A DNA stretch of 54,709 nt from Aminivibrio pyruvatiphilus (GTDB taxonomy: Bacteria; Synergistota; Synergistia; Synergistales; Aminobacteriaceae). This document shows, piece after piece, positions 32,101-39,470 of this stretch. Location: contig NZ_SORI01000021.1 of the NCBI RefSeq assembly GCF_004366815.1, positions 1 through 54,709 on the forward strand. Direction: 5' to 3'. The notes beneath the pieces were generated by a model. The model was not told where the DNA came from, did no database searches, and was given only the letters and a program-made list of their open reading frames with translations. How positions within the stretch are numbered: position 1 is the first letter of the stretch; each line of letters opens with the position of its first letter. The position numbers and the translations under genes are program-made.

Positions 32101-32444
32101 ACATTCCCGTTGGCGGGGCAGGTGAGGGTGCAGGGCGGGCGGCAGTCGCCCACGTGGTCGGAGAGCAGCAGCTCCAGGGCGGTCCGGCGGGCGCTCACTG
32201 CCCGTTCCGTCTCGGTCCTGATGACCATGCCCGGAGCGATGGTGTTGGCGCAGGCCCGAAGCAGGGTCTTTGCCCCTTCCACCTCCACGAGGCAGACAGA
32301 GCAGCCGCCGTGGAGGCTCAGGTGGGGGTCGTAGCAGAGGGTGGGTATTTCCACGCCGCAGTCGGCGCAGAGATCGAGGATTCTCTGCCCCTCGTACCCG
32401 TAGACCGTTTTTCCGTTGAGTGTGACCTTTATATTTTTCTTCAT
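29157..32444 (-). CDS. NuoG-like large subunit fused to a GltD/NfnB-like NADPH module
   Basis: This 1,095-residue iron-sulfur flavoprotein has a compound architecture. A plant-type 2Fe-2S domain (C37, C48, C51, C65) comes first. Next is a GltD/NfnB-like NADPH oxidoreductase (about 100-560) with Cys-rich cluster sites (CRPPCTLTCP; CIGRVCPAPCEKKC), an FAD fold at VAVVGGGPAGISAA and a second NAD(P) fold at VAVVGGGNTAMDA with the RRS that favours NADPH. Two 4Fe-4S sites follow at about 610-665 (CILCSKCVRAC; CTFCGLCTQVCP), then a NuoG-type Fe4S4 segment (CQMCPVGC, near 688) and a degenerate molybdopterin-oxidoreductase-like tail. There is no H-cluster motif and no visible molybdenum Cys/Sec ligand. 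With the two upstream subunits it resembles the NADPH-linked members of the HydABC/Bfu electron-bifurcating family. The reaction, probably NADH plus NADPH with ferredoxin, is inferred. Confidence 0.85.
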   Translation of the reverse strand: MKKNIKVTLNGKTVYGYEGQRILDLCADCGVEIPTLCYDPHLSLHGGCSVCLVEVEGAKTLLRACANTIAPGMVIRTETERAVSARRTALELLLSDHVGDCRPPCTLTCPANGNVQAYINLAAQGKYQESLDVLHHHVTLPACIGRVCPAPCEKKCRRNFVDDAPVSIKEIKRFVGDWAINNDSPGFIPGIEDNGKTVAVVGGGPAGISAAYYLRLKGYRPVIFEKEALLGGMMRYGIPDYRLPQAVLQKEIDWLLAHGVEVRTGMTLGKNITLDELRRDFDGVILAMGCWKSSPMRVPGEDLDGVLGGINFLYDVKTNPDVKIGRRVAVVGGGNTAMDACRSARRLGAEEVSVLYRRSREEMPADDLEIEEATGEGVNFIYLAAPKSIEGNGRVERVVCERMKLGEPDASGRRSPVPTGETFVLEVDTVIAAVGQAIDFSGVPSELHDGRKMKAGPDYDTPLPGVFVCGDQQTGPKIAIEAIGNGHWAADSLDHYLTHGTPKKPFFYDIVRTDLGPEDFRDVEKTVQEHVPHVSGETRLAKPFAEYSPGLTEEQTLRDAKRCMECGCADVFECKLRKYATSHEVQPEKLAGEHIAKFEDANQYYIRNLDKCILCSKCVRACDEISGFHAIDFAKRGFESVLTPQFYNDMEHSDCTFCGLCTQVCPVGALMEKRAERWPHLEEPEIVRTTCQMCPVGCELDLNLDRRRSRIVRITTDLDNPTAPTFGSCCFMGRYGFRDVKDSGNFDPAVNGESVSLDEAVAAFDRLAATKGAAYVAGTNLTLQEAKALRDYAALRTPEAVISAAEGAEFLPFLAEAEKRKDIIRASYASFSEGDAFLLLGANTDEDQPVLTSWLRRAMRHRQAAVVCLGGTPGILDRGDAVILAPEAGKEAEAIRALTDAVKAAREKVPADFAAMAGKAGLCPGSLEKAAGLLAAAKHPVTLLGPGQPAGDSFSLAATLQGGRYLLLFRGAGTAGLLSVLPGVLSAGEAKKNRPSGMLFIGITPEEAGFSEEDLRGTDFAVLSADSSPLSEKASVLLPLLPWPEKEGTTVNLEGRELAVRKGPLAKKTGRNICDLLSRATLPSGGKIPSNPVAR

Positions 32445-32469
32445 GGCAGCTCGAAATCCTCCCGAAAGG

Positions 32470-34236
32470 TTATTCCACCGAGATGGCGCCCACGGGGCAG
32501 ACCTTTTTGCACTGGCCGCAGCGGATGCACTTCTCGTCGTCGATGACGTGGGGTTTCTTCACTTCTCCCGCGATGCAGGAGACGGGGCAGTTCCGGGCGC
32601 ATTTCGTGCAGCCGATGCAGGCCGCCGGGTCGATGACGTAATGGATGAGGCTGGTGCATACCTTGGCGGGGCACTTTTTATCCCGGATGTGGGCCTCGTA
32701 CTCTTCCCGGAAATATTTCAGCGTGGTCATCACCGGGTTCGGCGCAGTCTGGCCGAGGCCGCAGAGAGAACCCTCCTTTACCTGGTGGGCCAGGTCGAGC
32801 AGAGTGTCCAGGTCTTCCATGACCCCTTTGCCTTCGGTGATCCGCTCCAGGATCTCGAGCATCCGCTTGGTGCCGATACGGCAGAAGGGGCATTTGCCGC
32901 AGGACTCCTTCTGGACGAAGGCCAGGAAGAACTTGGCCACGTCCACGATGCAGGTGGTTTCGTCCATGACCACCATGCCGCCGGAGCCCATGATGGCTCC
33001 CGTGGCGTTGATGGATTCATAGTCCACAGGCGTGTCCAGCAGCGACTCGGGGATGCAGCCTCCCGAGGGTCCGCCCAGCTGGACGGCCTTGAATTTTTTA
33101 TTCTCGGCGATGCCGCCCGCCACGCTGAAGATGACCTCCCGCAGGGGCATTCCCATGGGAACCTCGGCGAGGCCGCCCTTCTTGATCTTTCCCGCCAGGG
33201 CGAAGACCTTGGTGCCCCGGCTCTTGCCGATGCCGTACTCGGCGAACTTCGCCGCGCCGTGCATCATGATCCAGGGGATGTTGGCGATGGTCTCCACGTT
33301 GTTGATGTTCGTGGGCTTGCCGAACACGCCGCTGTTGGCCGGGAAGGGAGGCCGCGGCCGGGGCATGCCCCGACGTCCCTCGATGGAGGCGATCATGGCG
33401 GTTTCCTCGCCGCAGACGAAGGCGCCCGCGCCTTCCTTTATATGAATGTCGAAGGAGAATCCGGACCCAAGGATGTTCTTCCCGAGGAAGCCCTTCTTCC
33501 GGGCCTGCTCCAGGGCCACGTTCAGGTGTTTTATGGCCAGGGGGTATTCCGCCCGGCAGTAGATGATGCCCTCGTCGGACCCGATGGCGTAGGCCCCGAT
33601 GGCCATGCCCTCGATGATGCTGTGGGGGTCGCTTTCGAGAACCGAACGGTCCATGAAGGCGCCGGGGTCGCCCTCGTCGGCGTTGCAGACGAAGTACTTC
33701 TTGTCCCCCTTCGCCCCGTTGGCGAATTTCCACTTCAGACCCGTGGGGAAGCCTGCTCCCCCGCGGCCGCGGAGCCCGCTGGCGAGGACTTCGTCGATCA
33801 CCTGGATGGGCGTCATGGACAGTGCTTTTTCAAGGGCCTTGTACCCGTCGTGGGCGAGATACTCTTCGATTTTTTCCGGATCGATGAGGCCGCTGTTCCG
33901 GAGGACAATGCGGACCTGGCTGTCCATGCGCTCGTTCTCGCAGGCCTTGCTCTCCGGGTCGAGGATGACGCCCCGGAGGACGATTTCTCCCCGCTCCACG
34001 TGGGACTCGGCGATTTCCCGCGCCATGGCGGTGTCCACCTTGCCGTAGGCGATGGATTTGCCGTCCCGCTCCACTTCCACGATAGGTTCCATATAACAGA
34101 GCCCGATGCAGCCGACCTTCTTGATTTCCACGTCTTCCCGGCCTGCAAGGATCCCTGTGAGGGTTTCATAAATGGGAACGGCTCCCGCCGCCACTCCGCA
34201 GCTCGCCAGTCCCACCTTCACGACAGTCTTGGGCAT
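32470..34236 (-). CDS. NuoF/HydB-like flavoprotein subunit
   Basis: This is the NADH/FMN subunit of the soluble complex. The 588-residue protein has an N-terminal thioredoxin-like 2Fe-2S domain (LASCGVAAGA; VGCIGLCYMEP), the FMN/NADH site GLRGRGGAGFPTGLKW, an SLBB region, the NuoF 4Fe-4S site CGKCPFCRIGTKRML, and two C-terminal ferredoxin clusters (CIGCTKCARNCP; CIRCGQCKKVCP). These added clusters are the feature that separates bifurcating HydB/BfuB from plain NuoF. Start ATG at 34236 has GGGAGG eight bases before it; the open frame extends upstream without a ribosome site. It sits 13 bases after the NuoE-like gene and 25 before the large subunit. Confidence 0.92.
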   Translation of the reverse strand: MPKTVVKVGLASCGVAAGAVPIYETLTGILAGREDVEIKKVGCIGLCYMEPIVEVERDGKSIAYGKVDTAMAREIAESHVERGEIVLRGVILDPESKACENERMDSQVRIVLRNSGLIDPEKIEEYLAHDGYKALEKALSMTPIQVIDEVLASGLRGRGGAGFPTGLKWKFANGAKGDKKYFVCNADEGDPGAFMDRSVLESDPHSIIEGMAIGAYAIGSDEGIIYCRAEYPLAIKHLNVALEQARKKGFLGKNILGSGFSFDIHIKEGAGAFVCGEETAMIASIEGRRGMPRPRPPFPANSGVFGKPTNINNVETIANIPWIMMHGAAKFAEYGIGKSRGTKVFALAGKIKKGGLAEVPMGMPLREVIFSVAGGIAENKKFKAVQLGGPSGGCIPESLLDTPVDYESINATGAIMGSGGMVVMDETTCIVDVAKFFLAFVQKESCGKCPFCRIGTKRMLEILERITEGKGVMEDLDTLLDLAHQVKEGSLCGLGQTAPNPVMTTLKYFREEYEAHIRDKKCPAKVCTSLIHYVIDPAACIGCTKCARNCPVSCIAGEVKKPHVIDDEKCIRCGQCKKVCPVGAISVE

Positions 34237-34249
34237 GATGCGCACCTCC

Positions 34250-34750
34250 CTATTCCGGCTGGGAAGCCCGGACGGCTTCAAGCACGTCCACGGCTTTTTC
34301 CGGCGTCAGTCTTCCGTGGACCTCTTCTCCCACCATCATCACGGGCGCGAGACTGCAGCAGCCAAGGCAGGCCACGAACTGCAGGGTGAACAGACCGTCC
34401 TTCGTGGTCTCTCCCTCCTGCACCCCGAGATGACGCTGAAGCTGCTCCCCGATACGGGCCGAGCCCTGGACGTGGCAGGCCGTCCCCCGGCAGAGCCGGA
34501 CCACGTACCTGCCCTCCGGCTGGAGCCGGAACATGGCATAGAAGGTGGCGACGCCGAACAGCTCCGCAGCGGGGATGTCCAGCTCTTTCGCAATAAAGTC
34601 CACCGCTTCGGGGGCGATGTAGCCCATTTCCCTCTGCATATCAGCCAGCAGGGGAATCGTAATGCCCTTTTTCCCCCTGTAGCGGTCCGCGAGAGGGAGG
34701 AGACGGATCTCCAGATCGGAACGCGTAAGGGTTGCCGCAGACATGGTCAT
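34250..34750 (-). CDS. NuoE/HydC-like 2Fe-2S subunit
   Basis: This 166-residue thioredoxin-fold ferredoxin is the small subunit of the same complex. Its 2Fe-2S ligands lie in CRGTACH and CLGCC near the C-terminal half. The N-terminal helical part (LLPLADRYRGKKG...LLADMQREMGYI) is typical of NuoE. Start ATG at 34750 follows AAGGAGG with seven bases between. It is the first gene of the three-gene operon. Confidence 0.92.
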   Translation of the reverse strand: MTMSAATLTRSDLEIRLLPLADRYRGKKGITIPLLADMQREMGYIAPEAVDFIAKELDIPAAELFGVATFYAMFRLQPEGRYVVRLCRGTACHVQGSARIGEQLQRHLGVQEGETTKDGLFTLQFVACLGCCSLAPVMMVGEEVHGRLTPEKAVDVLEAVRASQPE

Positions 34751-34800
34751 TCCATTTCCTCCTTGCATATTCTCGGTGAAATACCCCGGATATGGTATGC

Positions 34801-34806
34801 ATTATA
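34801..34806 (-). promoter_or_regulatory. Probable -10 box of the bifurcation-type operon
   Basis: TATAAT is read on the minus strand about 50 bases before the NuoE-like start. No good -35 hexamer is seen. It is back-to-back with the glutaredoxin promoter region. Confidence 0.5.
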
Positions 34807-34847
34807 CTCCCAAGAACAGAATTTTTCTCTCCCGGTGAAATTCGGTA

Positions 34848-34886
34848 TATAATGAACTTGACTGCAAGGACATTTTCCTATATACC
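34848..34886 (+). promoter_or_regulatory. Promoter region of glutaredoxin
   Basis: There are two options. One is TATAAT at 34848-34853 with a poor -35. The other is TTGACT (34858-34863), 17 bases, then TATACC (34881-34886). The second would place the -10 box inside the palindrome at 34879-34901. Confidence 0.55.
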
Positions 34887-34901
34887 CTATATGGGTATAT
34901 A
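34879..34901. promoter_or_regulatory. Perfect 9-base inverted repeat, candidate operator
   Basis: Arms TATATACCC and GGGTATATA flank TATAT. The site covers a possible -10 box and ends four bases before the ribosome site of glutaredoxin. A/T-flanked C and G runs of this kind resemble operators of the CsoR/CstR copper or persulfide repressors. That link is by resemblance only. Confidence 0.6.
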
Positions 34902-34921
34902 TATCAAGGAGGTGTCGATTG

Positions 34922-35158
34922 ATGATAAAGGTCTTTTCGACGAAGACGTGCCCGTGGTGTACCAAGGTGAAGGAGTATCTTGACGGAAAGGGAGCCGCCT
35001 ACGAGAACGTGGATGTTCAGGCGAACCGGGAGGCTGCCATGGAGATGGTCCGGAAGACGGGCCAGATGGGAGTGCCCGTCACGCAGATCGGCGAGAAGTA
35101 TATCGTCGGGTACAACCCGGAGGCCATTGACGCGGAGCTGGCGAATCAGGGACAGTAG
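34922..35158 (+). CDS. Glutaredoxin-like thiol protein
   Basis: The 78-residue protein is a single thioredoxin-fold domain with the redox motif CPWC near residue 10 and the cis-proline segment GVPVTQIG. It could reduce disulfides or donate electrons to ribonucleotide reductase (NrdH type). The GQMGVPVTQIGEKYIVGYNP pattern matches the YruB/NrdH-like glutaredoxins found in anaerobes. The ribosome site AAGGAGGTG at 34906-34914 fits the ATG at 34922; an in-frame TTG one codon earlier is an alternative. A candidate operator overlaps its promoter, suggesting redox or metal control. Confidence 0.9.
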   Translation: MIKVFSTKTCPWCTKVKEYLDGKGAAYENVDVQANREAAMEMVRKTGQMGVPVTQIGEKYIVGYNPEAIDAELANQGQ

Positions 35159-35181
35159 CCTGAGAGGAAGGGGTTGACGTC

Positions 35182-36597
35182 GTGCCTCGAGGTTCGGGTA
35201 CGGTATCGGAACTGCTCACGTTATCCTATGGAATGGCGGTAAGCGGCGGTGATTCTCTCGTGCCGGGCGGCGCGGTGGATATGGAGGCCGTCGGGGGGTA
35301 TGAAGACATTCTCCGGAACGGGGATGCCTGGCTTCGGGATTCTGCCTCGGAGGGCCGTGACGGCTTGGGCTGGATCAACCTTCCGGCCCGGGACATTGCA
35401 GGCGTCGAGGAAACGGCGAAGTGGATTTCCGGCTTCGACGCCATGGTCCAGGTAGGCATCGGCGGCTCCGCCCTCGGAAACCTCATGCTTCACGGGGCGC
35501 TGCTCCCTCCCTACTGGAACGAACTGCCCCGGTCGAAACGGCAGGGTCCGAGGTTCTACATGTCAGACAACGTGGACCCGGCGGACAACCGGATGATTTG
35601 GAATCTCATCGATCCGGAGCAGACCGTGTTCACCGTCATCAGCAAATCGGGAAGCACCGCTGAGACCATGGCGAACTTCCTTTTCTTCTGGGACCGCCTC
35701 AAGGTGGATCTCGGCCCGAAAAAAGCGGCGGAGCACGTGGTGGTCATCACCGATGAAGAGAAGGGTGTCCTCCGGCCCTTCGCCGACGAGATCGGCTGCC
35801 GCCGCCTCGTTCTTCCCGCCGATGTGGGAGGCCGCTTTTCCGTGCTGTCTCCGGTGGGGCTTCTCTCCGGCGCCGCTCTTGGCATATCGGCCAGGAAGCT
35901 GCTCGAAGGAGCGGCCGAGATGGACAGAAGGCTCGCGGAGAGGAATACCGTTTTCGAAAACCCGGCCTGGCTGCTGGCCGCCCTCTCCGTGGCACATTAC
36001 AGGCAGGGGAGGAACATGACGGTCCTCATGCCCTACGAGGATGCCCTGGAGCGGTTCTGCGAATGGTTCGCCCAGCTCTGGGGCGAAAGCCTGGGGAAGA
36101 ACGGAACGGGATCGACGCCGGTCCGGGCCCTGGGCGCCATCGACCAGCACTCCCAGATCCAGCTCTACACCGAAGGCCCCGACGACAAGCTCTTTACCGT
36201 GATGACCGTGGCCGAGCCGGCTGAGGAAATCACCATTCCCGAGACGGAGGAAAAAGCACTGGTCTCCCTCTCCTACCTCTTCGGCCAGTCCATGAATTCC
36301 CTGCGACGATATGAGGCCCTTTCGACGGCGGCAGCCATCGCGAAGTCGGGTAAGCCGGTGGTTTCCATCGAGATACCGAAGCTCGACGAACGCCGTCTGG
36401 GTGCCATGATCCAGTTCTATGAGCACGTGACGGCCCTGGCCGGGTACCTCCTGGACGTGAACCCCTTCGACCAGCCCGGGGTGGAGCAGGGAAAGAACTA
36501 CACCTACGGCCTCATGGGGAGACCCAATTACAGCGCCCAGGCCCTCGAGGTGACCGAACTGGCGGAGAAGCTTTCCCTTCGGGAAATATCCGTTTAG
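35182..36597 (+). CDS. pgi: Glucose-6-phosphate isomerase
   Basis: This enzyme interconverts glucose 6-phosphate and fructose 6-phosphate in glycolysis. The 471-residue length is that of the shorter bacterial forms. Motifs include the phosphate site ISKSGSTAET, GIGGSALG near residue 95, and the C-terminal QHSQIQLYTEGP with the catalytic glutamate/histidine region. The GTG at 35182 has AGGAAGGGG eight bases before it. It lies 23 bases after glutaredoxin and probably shares its transcript. Confidence 0.94.
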   Translation: MPRGSGTVSELLTLSYGMAVSGGDSLVPGGAVDMEAVGGYEDILRNGDAWLRDSASEGRDGLGWINLPARDIAGVEETAKWISGFDAMVQVGIGGSALGNLMLHGALLPPYWNELPRSKRQGPRFYMSDNVDPADNRMIWNLIDPEQTVFTVISKSGSTAETMANFLFFWDRLKVDLGPKKAAEHVVVITDEEKGVLRPFADEIGCRRLVLPADVGGRFSVLSPVGLLSGAALGISARKLLEGAAEMDRRLAERNTVFENPAWLLAALSVAHYRQGRNMTVLMPYEDALERFCEWFAQLWGESLGKNGTGSTPVRALGAIDQHSQIQLYTEGPDDKLFTVMTVAEPAEEITIPETEEKALVSLSYLFGQSMNSLRRYEALSTAAAIAKSGKPVVSIEIPKLDERRLGAMIQFYEHVTALAGYLLDVNPFDQPGVEQGKNYTYGLMGRPNYSAQALEVTELAEKLSLREISV

Positions 36598-36606
36598 AAT
36601 AACCTG

Positions 36607-36653
36607 AAAAAACGCCGGCCGCAGGAGATTCAATCCTGCGGCCGGCGTTTTCT
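36607..36653. terminator. Bidirectional terminator between pgi and the PEP-synthase-like gene
   Basis: An 18-base perfect stem (36609-36626 with 36634-36651), including the A and T ends, has a seven-base loop. It serves both convergent genes. Confidence 0.93.
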
Positions 36654-36672
36654 GTTCGGCGAAGGCCGGGGT

Positions 36673-38511
36673 CTAGTCCCACCCGTCCTCCGGTTCGTCC
36701 ACCCTGTCAGCCACCACGACGCCGAAATTCCTGTCGCCGTCGGTGTACACCGAGAAAGACCCGGAGTATATGCGGATGCCGGCGTGGGAACCCAGAGCGT
36801 AGGGGGCGGTGTCGAAGAAGCTCTCGTCGAAGATGTTGTTCTTTGCCCCTTCATATACGGGCATATAGAGGATTCCGTCGATCTCCAGGTCAGTGAAGAA
36901 GTGGGTGCCGAAGGAAAGCTCCGGCATGTACCCCTCCTTGGGGAAGCCCACTTCCACGATGCAGGAGCACCTCGTGATCTCGTTGTACTGCACCGGCACG
37001 CCGAGAAGGGGGTTGCTGGAACCCACCCTGCCCGGGGCCACGAGAATGAACCGGGATCCCTTCAGGGCTTCGTTCACCGTGCCTATTCCCCTGGCCACGT
37101 CGTGGAACCGGGTCTCCTGGGCGTACACATGATGGTCCACGTACACCAGGTAGGGGATGTTCTCCTTCACGCCGTGGGTCACCATCCTGTCAGCCTTGAG
37201 TATCACATTCCGGCTCTCAAGGTCGGGAACCGACACAGACTGGGTCTGTTCGCTCAGCCACAGGGGGCGGGCCTGGACGATCTCCACCAGGTCCTCGCTG
37301 GGGTGGAAGGCGAACTCCACGTCTGCGGGCACGCCCATCTCCCGGTCGAGGAGGGCGAGGAGTTTTTTCATCCGGTCAAAGAAATGCTTCGACCGGCAGG
37401 CAAACTCTTCGAAGGTGAAGCAGACCTTTTCACCGGACCTGATGGTGGAGCCGTGGCGGGACATGGGGGTGAAATATCCCCCGTCGTCGTCGGGGCTGTA
37501 GATCTGGGCATATTCGGGGAAACAGCTGTGGTAGGGAAAAATGTCCTTCCAGATGCGCTTTACGTCTACCGTCACCAGGGATTTCTGCTCCCGGTCGATC
37601 ACCTGGAAATGCTCCTGGGCATGGCGCATGATATTGAAGGGGTTCTGGCCCTCGGGGCGGAGACTCGGCAGGGTCAGGGCGAAAGTCCGTGCGTACCCCC
37701 GCTTCGTGCTGGTGGTGCCCATGCCGAAGACAAGGCGGATGATCCCGTCCTCGGAACGGATCCTGGTGGTCCACCTCCGGTAATATCGCGAGAAGCCCAC
37801 GCCGGCCATGGTGGGGTAGTAGTACCGTCCCCGCCACTTCCCGGCGACCCTCATGAGAATGATCCCCATGCGGTCGTCCCCCAGGCCGTGCTTCAGCCGG
37901 TAGGCCACCGCCACGGGGAAGAATGTCCTGGCGTAGATTTTCTTGATGTCCTGTTCCACCTGGGCAGCCCGCTCCTCCAGGGGTGTCTCTCCGTCGTTGA
38001 ATTCGAAGGTGGAGAGGTATTTTCCGGCAAAGGAGTATTTCAGCGAATCCTCGAGATCACTGCTGCTCCGCACCACGATGGGGTCGGTGATCTTCTCGAG
38101 GAATTTCCGGACCGCGCCGCTCACTTCTGCAGGAAGCTTCGTCTGGAGGAAGGCGTACTCTATGACCTCGGGCTCCTCCTTCTTCAGCTCCTCCAGGTCG
38201 GGAATCTGGCGGAGCACGTATTCAAATGATTCCGTGGCAATGAAAAGGGACGGGGGGAAGACCACCCGTTTCAGCGTCTCCTCCCTGCTGTCCCGGAGTT
38301 TTGCCATGGCAAAAAGCAGCGACCTTCCCTTGCCGCCGATGCTGCCCTTCCCGACGATGAGATGGGCAAAATCGGGATCGTCAAGAGGATCCCAGCGGAA
38401 GTAGTGTTCCGTTACGGTGCTGTTGGCTCCGGGATAATCGGACCCTTCGGGAAACGTCCGCCCGTTTTCGGAGGGCGTGGGCCCTAAAGACAGTTCGTCG
38501 TTTTTCCCCAT
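36673..38511 (-). CDS. Protein with PEP synthase/PPDK ATP-grasp domain only
   Basis: The 612-residue protein resembles the nucleotide-binding N-terminal part of pyruvate-phosphate dikinase and PEP synthase. The landmarks are VGKGSIGGKGRSL (near 53-65), DPIVVRSSSDLEDSLKYSFAGKYLS (a PPDK-type ATP-grasp motif) and EIVQARPL after the grasp domain. The phosphohistidine swivel domain and the PEP-binding barrel are absent, so it cannot be a complete PEP synthase. About 190 further residues have no motif I know. The start ATG at 38511 has GGAGAG nearby and lies inside the end of the ttcA-like gene (28-base overlap). It could be a stand-alone phosphotransferase. The function is unknown. Confidence 0.78.
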   Translation of the reverse strand: MGKNDELSLGPTPSENGRTFPEGSDYPGANSTVTEHYFRWDPLDDPDFAHLIVGKGSIGGKGRSLLFAMAKLRDSREETLKRVVFPPSLFIATESFEYVLRQIPDLEELKKEEPEVIEYAFLQTKLPAEVSGAVRKFLEKITDPIVVRSSSDLEDSLKYSFAGKYLSTFEFNDGETPLEERAAQVEQDIKKIYARTFFPVAVAYRLKHGLGDDRMGIILMRVAGKWRGRYYYPTMAGVGFSRYYRRWTTRIRSEDGIIRLVFGMGTTSTKRGYARTFALTLPSLRPEGQNPFNIMRHAQEHFQVIDREQKSLVTVDVKRIWKDIFPYHSCFPEYAQIYSPDDDGGYFTPMSRHGSTIRSGEKVCFTFEEFACRSKHFFDRMKKLLALLDREMGVPADVEFAFHPSEDLVEIVQARPLWLSEQTQSVSVPDLESRNVILKADRMVTHGVKENIPYLVYVDHHVYAQETRFHDVARGIGTVNEALKGSRFILVAPGRVGSSNPLLGVPVQYNEITRCSCIVEVGFPKEGYMPELSFGTHFFTDLEIDGILYMPVYEGAKNNIFDESFFDTAPYALGSHAGIRIYSGSFSVYTDGDRNFGVVVADRVDEPEDGWD

Positions 38512-39302
38512 GTCATCTCTCCTTCAGGCTCGTCCTCCGGGAGGGACCCGGCAGCTTCCGCCCCTCCTTCGGACCATTTGTCCCGTTCGTCCAGGCACTG
38601 AAGTGCGTGTAGTATATTGTACTTTATTCTCGGGTTCCCGGCACTCAGTCCGTCAAGTATACTTTTTGCCCTCACCCGCTCCGTTTCGAGGGAAAAGGGG
38701 CAGACATAGGGCAGCACCGGCAGTCCAAGTCGGCGGGCTTCTTTCAGAATCTTCTTCTCTTCCGCGAACACCAGGGGACGGATGACCGTCATGCCGGACC
38801 TGCTCTGCCAAAACCTGGGCTGGAAGGCCCTGAACCTGCCTGTGTTGAAAAGGTTCATCAGTGCTGTCTCCACCACGTCGTCCAGGTTGTGTCCCAGGGC
38901 CAGGAGATTGCACCCTTCCTCCTTCGCCGCCGTGTTCAGGATGCCACGCCGGATATTGGCGCACAGGCTGCATGGCGACCGTTCATTCCGCACCTCGATG
39001 ATTCCCACGATGGGGTGGGGGCGGACGAAAAAGGGAATATCGAGAGAAACGCAGAACTCCCGCAGGGACGAGACGTCCGTCTCCCCGCCGGTAATGTCCA
39101 CGAAGCAGGCGGCGAGCGAAAAAGGAACGGGGCTCCTTCTGCGGAGTCCCGCCAGGGCCAGCGTCAGAACAAGACTGTCCTTTCCTCCGGAGAGGCCGAT
39201 CATGATCCTGTCTCCTGGGGATATCATCCGGAAGCGGCCCGCTGCAAGGCCGATTTTTTTTCTCAGGGACAGGCTAAGGACGGGTACTGCGGTTCGGGTC
39301 AA
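38484..39302 (-). CDS. TtcA-family tRNA thiolation enzyme
   Basis: This ATP pyrophosphatase adenylates a tRNA base before sulfur insertion. The 272-residue protein has the PP-loop SGGKDS (about 39-44), the middle CSLCAN pair that helps hold a 4Fe-4S cluster in TtcA, and GHNLDDVVETALMNL. The likely role is 2-thiocytidine at position 32 of some tRNAs; TtuA-like thiolation at U54 is another family member function. Start is TTG at 39302, with GAGGAGG eight bases upstream. It overlaps the PEP-synthase-like gene by 28 bases, so the two form an operon. Confidence 0.86.
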   Translation of the reverse strand: MTRTAVPVLSLSLRKKIGLAAGRFRMISPGDRIMIGLSGGKDSLVLTLALAGLRRRSPVPFSLAACFVDITGGETDVSSLREFCVSLDIPFFVRPHPIVGIIEVRNERSPCSLCANIRRGILNTAAKEEGCNLLALGHNLDDVVETALMNLFNTGRFRAFQPRFWQSRSGMTVIRPLVFAEEKKILKEARRLGLPVLPYVCPFSLETERVRAKSILDGLSAGNPRIKYNILHALQCLDERDKWSEGGAEAAGSLPEDEPEGEMTWGKTTNCL

Positions 39303-39316
39303 AGAGCGCTCCTCCT

Positions 39317-39344
39317 CTGAAAATCAGGAAATCTGTGATAGAAT
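39317..39344 (+). promoter_or_regulatory. Possible promoter of the response regulator
   Basis: CTGAAA (39317-39322), 16 bases, then TAGAAT (39339-39344) with an extended TGA before it. This implies a leader of about 120 bases. Confidence 0.4.
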
Positions 39345-39470
39345 AGTTCTTAAGACCTATGCCGCCGGCAAAAATTCCTTTACCGTACATTCAGGGGCAG
39401 CGTCTACTATAGCATAGTCGTATTCAAAGGAGTTGCGGCCGTTTTCGGCCCGCGTGACGGGGGTGGGGAA

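Noticed and set aside
29157-32444. FeFe-hydrogenase or formate dehydrogenase large subunit
   Set aside because: The C-terminal part has no H-cluster cysteine motifs and no visible Cys/Sec active-site context; it looks like a degenerate NuoG-type tail.
32416-34389. 657-residue plus-strand frame over the NuoF-like gene
   Set aside because: Shadow frame; all conserved cysteine motifs lie on the minus strand.
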